In this document: in pieces, positions 7,166 to 13,704 of the stretch
Position numbering within the stretch: position 1 is the first letter of the stretch
Layout: the number at the start of each line of letters is the position of its first letter
Position numbers and translations under genes: made by a program
Notes under the pieces: model-generated
Told to the model about the DNA's origin: nothing
Seen by the model: the letters and a program-made list of their open reading frames with translations, nothing else
The model's database searches: none
NCBI GenBank assembly: GCA_900548855.1
Contig: URMF01000062.1
Location: forward strand, 1 to 17,091
Origin: an uncultured Eubacteriales bacterium
GTDB lineage: Bacteria > Bacillota > Clostridia > Lachnospirales > Lachnospiraceae
Length of the DNA stretch: 17,091 nt
Direction: 5' to 3'

Positions 7166-7963
7166 ATGAACGAATTTTTATCAAATCCAAGTACATTAAT
7201 AGATCCCGACAGCGTTTACGATCAGGAACGATTCATCAATATACTTCAAACAATTTTACACACAAAAACACAAAAAGAATTATCTGAACAAACCGGCATA
7301 AACAATGCGACTATTTCTCGAATGCTCAATGGCACCCGATCAGGGCGACCATATAAAAGCACTATTGATAAAATTGCAAAAGCCATTGATGATCCAGAAC
7401 TTATCAATGAATTATATGATGCTACTGGATATTCACCTCGGAAAATACAGGAACGAAAGAAGATAATTGCTGACAATGGATTTTCTCCGGATCTCTCTAC
7501 TGTTCAGATACATGAAAAGTTTTTTTCCACTTTAATGCGTGGTCTTTCCATGATGACAAGTCTGCATAAAATCGAATGGACAATAAAATCCGGAACGCCC
7601 AACTCGTACGATTATTTAATTGAGCTAAAAGATGGGAATATAGATTATTGGTATATCCGATATGTTGATAGAATTACTTCTGATGAAGAAAGGAAAAAAG
7701 CCTTAACTGCCATTTATGGAGAATTTGCAAAATTGAAATTGGACGGAAAAATCAAAGTTTCTTGCGCCACTCCTTCTTACGAAGATTATGATTATTTTGT
7801 TACAATTCCTCCATACCAATTAAATACAATAGCTTCAATTATACATTTTGATTCTGAACTGGAAAGATTTGCAGACGAAACCTTTTTAGAAACAGTTTTA
7901 CCATTTAAAGAAAATATTCCTGTTAAAGATTTTTGTAATCTTACTGAACCACTGATACTATAA
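7166..7963 (+). CDS. XRE-type HTH regulator with an unassigned C-terminal domain
   Basis: The ATG at 7166 has AAAGGAG 7 bases upstream. The open frame runs further upstream, but that part lies in the operator region and is not coding. 265 aa. Residues about 22-75 form a Cro/C1-type helix-turn-helix (TQKELSEQTGINNATISRMLNG, then TIDKIAKAI). A linker follows, and residues about 112-255 form a mixed alpha/beta domain (YDYLIELKDGNIDYWYIRYVD, then CATPSYEDYDYFVTIPPYQL) that I do not recognise. It is divergent from the recombinase operon and shares its operator-filled intergenic region. I infer that it represses the recombinases and itself, with the C-terminal domain sensing a signal or mediating oligomerisation. 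A terminator follows, so it is a single-gene transcript. Confidence 0.85.
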   Translation: MNEFLSNPSTLIDPDSVYDQERFINILQTILHTKTQKELSEQTGINNATISRMLNGTRSGRPYKSTIDKIAKAIDDPELINELYDATGYSPRKIQERKKIIADNGFSPDLSTVQIHEKFFSTLMRGLSMMTSLHKIEWTIKSGTPNSYDYLIELKDGNIDYWYIRYVDRITSDEERKKALTAIYGEFAKLKLDGKIKVSCATPSYEDYDYFVTIPPYQLNTIASIIHFDSELERFADETFLETVLPFKENIPVKDFCNLTEPLIL

Positions 7964-7980
7964 CTTTTTGTTTTTATCAC

Positions 7981-8012
7981 AGAGAGAGTTGCTTATGGCT
8001 CTCTCTTTTTTT
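7981..8012 (+). terminator. Intrinsic terminator after the XRE-type regulator
   Basis: GAGAGAG (7982-7988) pairs with CTCTCTC (7999-8005) across a 10-base loop, followed by seven T (8006-8012). It starts 17 bases after the stop codon of the regulator at 7963. Confidence 0.9.
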
Positions 8013-8311
8013 ACAGTTCCTCCTCTAATATTCTAGCTCATTATGGCAAATCATTTTTTAAAGCAAGTATCGCCTAGAGTAACTCAAAACCCAGTTTCTG
8101 GATTTTGATTCTCTGACGAACTTGATGGAGATTACGATTCCCCATACCCTCGATATCACAAAACATTAAATTTTGCTATTAGCTCAAAATAAATTTTCGC
8201 AGCTTTCTGTTTTTGCACTCATAGTTGTCAAAAGCTTTTTATAACCATCTGCTTCTACCGGCTGCTGATTCAAAATTCTTTTATTCAAAAATGAATAAAA
8301 GTGAATTTCAC
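8013..8311. other. AT-rich intergenic stretch with a degenerate hairpin-repeat copy
   Basis: No convincing gene. On the minus strand, 8143-8074 resembles the two hairpin repeats at 8689-8893. It shares CCCCATACCC (plus strand, 8140-8149) with copy 1 and CTAGAG (plus strand, 8074-8079) with copy 2. Its centre is CAAAATCCAG paired with CTGGGTTTTG (8107-8085), perfect only as minus-strand RNA with one U-G pair. A 46-codon minus ORF (8184-8324; QQPVEADGYKKLLTTMSAK within it) has no ribosome binding site and overlaps the next terminator. It may be a gene fragment. Confidence 0.4.
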
Positions 8312-8344
8312 AAAAAATACCCATCACAAAAAATGTAATGGGCA
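8312..8344 (-). terminator. Probable intrinsic terminator after the 62-aa ORF
   Basis: On the minus strand TGCCCAT (8344-8338) pairs with ATGGGTA (8324-8318), with one G-U pair, followed by six T (8317-8312). It lies about 44 bases after the stop of the 62-aa ORF. Confidence 0.6.
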
Positions 8345-8387
8345 CTTCTATTCATTATATTTGCTCCGACAAACAGGAATTTTAAAT

Positions 8388-8576
8388 TTATTCTTGAATA
8401 TATCTTTTTATTCCAGCTAATTCACAATAATTACCAAAACTACTATATTCATTTTCAATTATTTGTTTTTCAAATTTTCCACCATGAGCAACGTATTCAT
8501 CAAACGATAATTTGTTAGTGTTAAGTAAAGAAGCAATTCGTTGTATATCAAGAATTATTTTATCATCTAAACACAT
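8388..8576 (-). CDS. 62-aa stand-alone homing-endonuclease-associated repeat (HNH_repeat-like) protein
   Basis: ATG at 8576 follows AAGGAG at about 8 bases, and a probable terminator follows, so expression is credible. The whole protein fits one copy of the repeat found beside HNH and other homing nucleases: a first helix (ILDIQRIASLLN), KLSFDEYVAHGGKF, then IIENEYSSFGNYCELAGIKR. The pattern is EY, G, a hydrophobic plus F-G-S/N, and a final AGI/AGL. Those repeats are thought to bind DNA. No catalytic HNH or GIY-YIG residues are present, so it cannot cut by itself. It could be a small DNA-binding protein or what is left of a nuclease. The hairpin-rich region 8689-9091 lies upstream on the same strand. 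Assignment rests on pattern memory. Confidence 0.6.
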   Translation of the reverse strand: MCLDDKIILDIQRIASLLNTNKLSFDEYVAHGGKFEKQIIENEYSSFGNYCELAGIKRYIQE

Positions 8577-8688
8577 ATCTTTTTCTCCTTACAACTACCG
8601 ATTTTCCCAATTCATCTTACCACTATTTCCATTTTTTGAGAACATAGCAAATACCCCTATATAATATTTCTCATAAGTTTCTCAATTA

Positions 8689-8769
8689 CCCCAGAGCAAG
8701 ATCCACCTGTGTTAAACAATATTGTCTTTCAGCCAAATGTTCTCTCATCAGGTTTTCATCTTGCTGGGG
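8689..8769 (-). repeat. Hairpin repeat, copy 1
   Basis: On the minus strand CCCCAG and CAAGAT (8769-8758) pair with ATCTTG and CTGGGG (8702-8689), with a two-base CT bulge. An inner CCTG/CAGG stem follows, and a variable AT-rich tip. The outer parts match copy 2 (8821-8893) while the tip differs. A short frame through it (reading NPQQDENLMREHLAERQ) exists but has no ribosome binding site. Confidence 0.7.
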
Positions 8770-8820
8770 ATTCCCCATACCCATTTTTTCTATTTATGCC
8801 GAGGTCTCAGTACGCACTAG

Positions 8821-8893
8821 AGCAAGATCCACCCCGGTAATACCATATCGCTATTTTAGCAATATGGCATATTCCGGATGTTGGAATCTTGCT
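8821..8893 (-). repeat. Hairpin repeat, copy 2
   Basis: On the minus strand AGCAAGAT then CCA (8893-8883) pairs with TGG and ATCTTGCT (8831-8821). A CCGG/CCGG stem comes next, and then an apical hairpin CCATATTGCTA/TAGCGATATGG whose only non-Watson-Crick pair is U-G. The outer sequence CAGCAAGAT...GGTGGATCTTGCTCT is shared with copy 1, 52 bp away. Confidence 0.7.
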
Positions 8894-9084
8894 GAGGATT
8901 GTACTCCCCAGTTCCTCACATTCAGCATAAATATGCACTTGGTTCCCCGAATTTCTTCGGTCACAACACAGGGAGATAAAATAGGCTAAACAGCCCGATA
9001 TCCCTGTGAAATCACTATGTGATTAAAAAACAGCAAGGACAGGAAGTGTGTATACACTTCCGCAAAATTGCCAATTTTGGTTCC

Positions 9085-9192
9085 CTACCCAAAATTAAAA
9101 AATACAAAAAATGAAAAAATCACACTTGTCTCATGATTCAAATTTTTATATTTTTTGTTCATACCACTTTTTGTACTTATACTATTTTTCAT
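9085..9192 (-). other. Possible 35-aa leader ORF in AT-rich stretch
   Basis: ATG at 9192 has GGAGG about 12 bases upstream. The peptide is lysine- and asparagine-rich, then aromatic (VIFSFFVFFNFG). It lies between the hsdR terminator and the hairpin region, on the same strand. The base composition here is almost pure A/T, with long A and T runs that can create such frames by chance. Coding status is doubtful. The rest of 9092-9215 shows a loose ACAAAAAAT/ATTTTTTGT inverted repeat and nothing else. Confidence 0.2.
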
Positions 9193-9215
9193 ATTTTTTT
9201 CATTCCTCCAAAATC

Positions 9216-9249
9216 AAAAAAGGACATCAACGTTTATTTGTTGACATCC
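9216..9249 (-). terminator. Intrinsic terminator of the hsdMSR operon
   Basis: On the minus strand GGATGTCAAC (9249-9240) pairs with GTTGATGTCC (9231-9222) over ten positions, two of them G-U, with an 8-base loop and then six T (9221-9216). On the plus strand those two pairs are mismatches, so it acts in the direction of hsdR, which ends about 130 bases upstream. Between hsdR and the terminator (9250-9379) I see no gene. Confidence 0.8.
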
Positions 9250-9379
9250 TTCGTTTTGATTTTTTAAGGAATTTTTATTTTATCTGATTTTAAGAATGTT
9301 ATTCGATACTAAAATTAAATTCTTGCCTGTCACTACATTCTTCAGATATTTCCAGACCGTCTTATGAGCAATTTCCAAA

Positions 9380-12300
9380 CTATTCCTGCAACTTTCCCTG
9401 CTGTAATTCATCGAACAGCGCATGCGCAAGTGCACTCATGATTGCACGATATTTTCCAGCATCCTCAAACAGCTTTGTATATGTCTCTGTGCTTTCAATG
9501 TATGCTTCCTGAGCAGCATCATCGAATAACTGTGGGAAGATATTATTCTCAAAAATCTGTCTACCATCAGTCTGAGCCGATTTCATCAGTTTTTTATTAT
9601 TCTTCAATTTCTGATGTAAGGCTGTAATCACAACCCTGTCACCTTCGGTAAATGCTCCCATATATTGCTCATTGATTTTCTCTATTACCTGTTCCAAAGG
9701 GCTAAGAGTTTCCACCATTTTTACTGGTTTCTTCAATTTTGCCGGATCATAAACACCTTTTTCTTCTTTCATAAGCTCAATAGAGCCTTCATATGTTTTC
9801 TCAAGATTATAATATTCAAGCCTTACTCTATCACCAAGAACAAATGGTATCGTCGGATCCGCAGGAACTATCTTTGCCAAGTAAGAACAGAAAATATATT
9901 CATTATGTAACGGTTTATCAAACATACGTGTGATCTGAGTAATATATCCATACCACTTTACAAACGATCTACATGTTTTACGAAACTGATATCTTTGTTC
10001 TTGATTTAAAGAATTGTATTTCTGCTGAATAGGCAACAAGGCATTAGTAATAGCAGCCTGCGTTTTATTTGCCTTACGTTTATCCTCATCGAAATAAATC
10101 TTATTTACCTTTTCAATATCTGTATCATCATATACTTTGAATCCTCGTAGCATCTTTTGAGTCTTATAAATCAAATCCGTATTGATTTCCTGAGACAGAG
10201 AAGTTTCCTGATAAAATGGCTGGAATGCCTTTAAGATATCATCTTTAGTATTTACAAAATCAATGATAAAGGTGTCCTGTTTATCTGGATGAGTACGATT
10301 AAGTCTGCTCAGTGTCTGAACAGCTTTTACATTTCGCAATTTTTTATCTACAATCATCGTATGGAGCAATGGCTCATCAAAGCCAGTCTGGTATTTCTCC
10401 GCAACTATTAGGATATTCCCGTCATCATGGAACACCTGTTTTGTCTGAGCTTCGCTCACTCCATTTAAGCTACTTTCTGTCCATTCTTTTTCGGTTTGAT
10501 CATCTGGATCTTTGATTGATCCAGAAAATGCAGCCAAGATTTCCACATCGTTATATCCGTTTGCTTCTAGATATCTCTTTATTTCATGATAATAGCGAAC
10601 AGCAGCTAATCTCGATGATGTTACAACCATCATCTTTCCTTTACCCTTAATCTTCTGCTTCGTCACGTTACGGAAAGTCTCAACAATAATTGCTGCCTTC
10701 TGCTGAATGTTATATGGATGTAACTCTTCATATTGTTTAATTACCTTTAATGCTTTTGACTGCGGAACATCGGGATTATCTTTTGTGTTCTTTGCAATCT
10801 GATAACAAGTCTTATAGGTGGTATAGTTCTGAAGAACGTCCAGTATAAAACCTTCTTCTATCGCTTGGCGCATGGAATACACATGATATGGATGAAATGA
10901 ACCATCGTTCCATTCTGTACCAAACATCTCTAAAGTTTGCCCCTTCGGTGTAGCTGTAAATGCAAAGAAAGATAGATTCTTATGTTTTCCATGAGAAATC
11001 ATTTCTTTTACCAAACGTTCATTATCATCCAAAAGTTCTTCTTCAGCTTTTCCTTCCAGTTCAGCATATTCTTTCAGGGCATCGGATACATCAGCAAGTG
11101 CTGTCTTAAGTTTCAATGCAGATGTACCGGTCTGAGATGAATGTGCTTCATCAACAATAATTGCAAAACGCTTATCCGTTGTATCATCAACTTCTTCATA
11201 AATCACCGGAAATTTCTGTAATGTCGTAACGATAACACGCTTTCCAGCATTCAATGCATCCCGTAAATCTTTAGAAGATTTCTTTTCATCAATAGCACAT
11301 ACACTACCAAGAGTATGATCAAATCCCGTAATTGTCTCCTGTAGTTGTGCATCCAGATTTCTTCTGTCTGTCACGATTACTACAGATGTGAAAATTGGCT
11401 CATTTGCATCATTATGAAGAGATGCCAGCCGGTATGCAGTCCAAGCAATAGAGTTGGATTTCCCAGAACCAGCGGAATGCTGAATCAGATAATTATGTCC
11501 CGACCCGTTTTCTCGTACATCAGCAACTAGTTTGCGAACCACATCCAACTGATGAAATCTCGGAAAAATTAAACGTTTCTTTGTAACATTTTTTCCATCT
11601 TTCTTTTCGGTTTTAACTTCAAAACTAATGAATTTCTGAATGATATCCAACAAACTGTCTTTCTGTAATACATTCTCCCAAATATAAGATGTTACATAAT
11701 CATCATCTTTTGCCTGTGGGTTACCCGCACCACCATCATTACCGGCACCATTAGAGCCCTGATTGAACGGCAAGAAATAGGTATCAGCACCTTTCAATTC
11801 CGTTGTCATCCATGCTTCATAAAGGTCTACTGCAAAATATGCAAGGATACGATGATTCAGCCAAAAAGCAGGTTCTCTTTGATCACGATTATACTGCCAC
11901 TGCAATTTTGCATTATCTACATTCTGCCCTGTAAGCTGATTCTTTAATTCAATTGCAACCACAGGAATTCCATTGATTGCAAGCATCATATCTACAGAAT
12001 TATTATTCTGTTCCGAATAATGCCACTGCCTGATACACTGGCATACATTTTGGGAATATCTTTTCACAGCAACATCATTCAGTGTGGATTCCGGTTTAAA
12101 ATAGCAAACCCTAAAATCCATTCCACGATGCTTGAAGCCATGACGCAACACAGACAGCAATCCATCCATCTGCACAGCATCTTCAAAACATTTATAAAAC
12201 TTCTTGTATGGGTCAGAATTACATTGTTTCTCAAAACGCTGCCACATAATTGGCTGAGTTGCTTTCACAAACCCAACCAATGTATTAATATCCAACGCCA

Positions 12301-12409
12301 TACCAAGAGAAGAAGCATATCCGGCATCTGTTGCCTTTTCATACCCACCAGCGGATGAGACAAGAAAGGCTTCAATATTCGATTCAAACTGTTTTTCATT
12401 TTCAGCCAT
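9380..12409 (-). CDS. hsdR: Type I restriction enzyme, R subunit (HsdR)
   Basis: 1009 aa, the usual length. It is the motor and nuclease of the type I complex: it binds unmethylated target sites through the M2S core, translocates DNA using ATP and cuts at a distance. The N-terminal PD-(D/E)xK nuclease shows D140 and E154-L-K156 (IPVVAIELKNQLTG). Helicase motifs follow: Walker A HSAGSGKS (311-318), DEAH box D420-H423 (IIVDEAHSS), TATPK (485-489), and further on EKYQTGFDEP and QTLSRLNRTHP. The C-terminal helical part that docks to the methylase is present. The ATG at 12409 lies 3 bp after the hsdS stop with an AAGGGTGG-like binding site inside hsdS. No break or lost residue is seen, so it should be active. 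Confidence 0.96.
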   Translation of the reverse strand: MAENEKQFESNIEAFLVSSAGGYEKATDAGYASSLGMALDINTLVGFVKATQPIMWQRFEKQCNSDPYKKFYKCFEDAVQMDGLLSVLRHGFKHRGMDFRVCYFKPESTLNDVAVKRYSQNVCQCIRQWHYSEQNNNSVDMMLAINGIPVVAIELKNQLTGQNVDNAKLQWQYNRDQREPAFWLNHRILAYFAVDLYEAWMTTELKGADTYFLPFNQGSNGAGNDGGAGNPQAKDDDYVTSYIWENVLQKDSLLDIIQKFISFEVKTEKKDGKNVTKKRLIFPRFHQLDVVRKLVADVRENGSGHNYLIQHSAGSGKSNSIAWTAYRLASLHNDANEPIFTSVVIVTDRRNLDAQLQETITGFDHTLGSVCAIDEKKSSKDLRDALNAGKRVIVTTLQKFPVIYEEVDDTTDKRFAIIVDEAHSSQTGTSALKLKTALADVSDALKEYAELEGKAEEELLDDNERLVKEMISHGKHKNLSFFAFTATPKGQTLEMFGTEWNDGSFHPYHVYSMRQAIEEGFILDVLQNYTTYKTCYQIAKNTKDNPDVPQSKALKVIKQYEELHPYNIQQKAAIIVETFRNVTKQKIKGKGKMMVVTSSRLAAVRYYHEIKRYLEANGYNDVEILAAFSGSIKDPDDQTEKEWTESSLNGVSEAQTKQVFHDDGNILIVAEKYQTGFDEPLLHTMIVDKKLRNVKAVQTLSRLNRTHPDKQDTFIIDFVNTKDDILKAFQPFYQETSLSQEINTDLIYKTQKMLRGFKVYDDTDIEKVNKIYFDEDKRKANKTQAAITNALLPIQQKYNSLNQEQRYQFRKTCRSFVKWYGYITQITRMFDKPLHNEYIFCSYLAKIVPADPTIPFVLGDRVRLEYYNLEKTYEGSIELMKEEKGVYDPAKLKKPVKMVETLSPLEQVIEKINEQYMGAFTEGDRVVITALHQKLKNNKKLMKSAQTDGRQIFENNIFPQLFDDAAQEAYIESTETYTKLFEDAGKYRAIMSALAHALFDELQQGKLQE

Positions 12410-12412
12410 AGG

Positions 12413-13702
12413 TTATACCACCCTTCTTTTTCCTGTCACAACTTCATAAATCAGTGACTTTTTGTATGCTTCCAGTTCTACAACCAACTCAAGTTTTTCA
12501 TGAATCAATGCATCAAGCTTTTTACTTTCTGCAGTTATGAAATCTGCAATTTGTCTCTGTTCTTCAAGTGGAGGAAAACATATTCTCAAATTTTTAAAAT
12601 AAGTCCAATATAATCGAAGGCGAAAATCTGCAACACCATAAGATAGACCACGAATTTTCTCTGTAAATATTGGTGTCCTAAGTAAAGCTTCAACATATCT
12701 AGAATCCAGTTCACACTTTGGTCTTGCAACAACATACGCTGGACTAACTAAACCTTCAACCTGTGCAGCTCCAAATCCGCCTTGCCATGCTCTCATCATA
12801 TTATAAGCAAGATCATTGCGATGAACAACTTTATATACTGATTTATCCTCACTTCTTACAACTTTCCTTATGCGATCATCATCACCGACTTCACCTTCAG
12901 AAATTCCAGTATTAATAGAAACCATAAGAATTGGCAAATCTTCACGTCCAGTCTCTTTACTTTCCTCATAAAGAGTTGCAATTCGACGAATTTCCCAATT
13001 TGAAGGAATGGATTCTAAATTTTCAATAGTACTTTCTTTCATTTCTACATTTTTATCAAGCCCCTTAGTCACTGCTTCAAAAATCACAGCCTGTTTCAAT
13101 TCCTTATATTCATCTATACTTGCCTTTACTTCTTCAATAATTTCATTAATTTGGGAACAGGTTTCATCCAAATAATCAGCAATAACTTGCTGTTCATCAT
13201 AATCTGGTACAGCTACTTTCTGATGAAGTATATCATGCGATGATACACGCAAACGAATCTCCAAAATGCCATTTGCAAACTGACGTAATCTTTTCTGAAA
13301 TGGTTCCGTTTGAAACAAATAATTCATATAACGAATATCAATCTGCGATTTTGCTGAATAAACATAATATACAGGACTAACACACCCTTCATATTTGGAT
13401 AAACCAACAGAGCCAATCAAAATATTCATACTATTAGCAACAATAGTATTGGGATATACAACTTTATAATCTTCTAAATTCTCTTTTGACTTATTACCTT
13501 GATTCCCTCTTTCAGAATATGGAATAACACCATCGGTATTTGTCAAAGAAAGAATATTCATTGTTACAATCGGACTGTTTTTTTGATTTATTTCATCTAA
13601 ACATGCATACAGAGGCCTGATATACCAATTCTTCGGAATAAGACCAACCCATTCAATACCTGTATCTTTCATTTCTTTTTCAGGATTAATTACTGTTTTC
13701 AC
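12413..13702 (-). CDS. hsdS: Type I restriction-modification specificity subunit (HsdS)
   Basis: 429 aa, normal length. It reads the two halves of the bipartite target sequence and holds the complex together. The two-fold repeat is clear: target recognition domain 1 about 20-165, starting at IPKNW (22-26); conserved helix 1 about 169-215 (DEQQVIADYLDE, AVIFEAVTKG); target recognition domain 2 about 230-378, starting at IPSNW (232-236); and conserved helix 2 about 380-425 (EEQRQIADFITA, SLIYEVVTGK). The start is GTG at 13702, only 2 bp after the hsdM stop, with GGGGGTG upstream. The ATG ten codons later is possible. The two recognition domains are unlike each other, so the target should be asymmetric. 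Its sequence cannot be predicted here. Confidence 0.95.
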   Translation of the reverse strand: MKTVINPEKEMKDTGIEWVGLIPKNWYIRPLYACLDEINQKNSPIVTMNILSLTNTDGVIPYSERGNQGNKSKENLEDYKVVYPNTIVANSMNILIGSVGLSKYEGCVSPVYYVYSAKSQIDIRYMNYLFQTEPFQKRLRQFANGILEIRLRVSSHDILHQKVAVPDYDEQQVIADYLDETCSQINEIIEEVKASIDEYKELKQAVIFEAVTKGLDKNVEMKESTIENLESIPSNWEIRRIATLYEESKETGREDLPILMVSINTGISEGEVGDDDRIRKVVRSEDKSVYKVVHRNDLAYNMMRAWQGGFGAAQVEGLVSPAYVVARPKCELDSRYVEALLRTPIFTEKIRGLSYGVADFRLRLYWTYFKNLRICFPPLEEQRQIADFITAESKKLDALIHEKLELVVELEAYKKSLIYEVVTGKRRVV

Positions 13703-13704
13703 AA

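Larger units (their letters stand above)
8689..9091 (-). ncRNA. Candidate structured RNA of about 400 nt
   Basis: Read on the minus strand this stretch is a chain of hairpins: CAAAATT/AATTTTG (9080-9064), GGAAGTGT/ACACTTCC (9061-9042), AATCAC/GTGATT (9024-9010), ACAGGGA/TCCCTGT with an inner GGCT/AGCC (9008-8967), CCGAA-GAAA-TTCGG (8959-8946), and repeat copies 2 and 1. GGGAACCAA occurs twice (9083-9075 and 8946-8938). In copy 2 a mismatch on the plus strand becomes a U-G pair on the minus strand, as expected if the minus-strand RNA is what folds. No gene of any length fits. No known RNA family is recognised. Promoter and ends are unknown. Confidence 0.45.

Noticed and set aside
8590..8650. 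16-codon peptide (MFSKNGNSGK...) before the 62-aa ORF
   Set aside because: It is too short, with only a weak binding site. Chance is as likely as a leader peptide.
8388..9091. HEARO/IscB-type RNA plus nuclease pair
   Set aside because: The downstream protein is a 62-aa repeat unit without RuvC or HNH catalytic residues, and the RNA shows no feature I can match to that class.
9280..9378. Short frame after hsdR reading IAHKTVWKYLKNVV
   Set aside because: It has no start, overlaps the end of hsdR and is about 33 codons long. It could be a gene scrap but cannot be supported.
12413..13702. Phase-variable hsdS locus driven by the nearby recombinases
   Set aside because: Only one hsdS is present, with no second or partial copy and no inverted repeats matching its recognition domains. 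The recombinases are of transposon type and 5.5 kb or more away.
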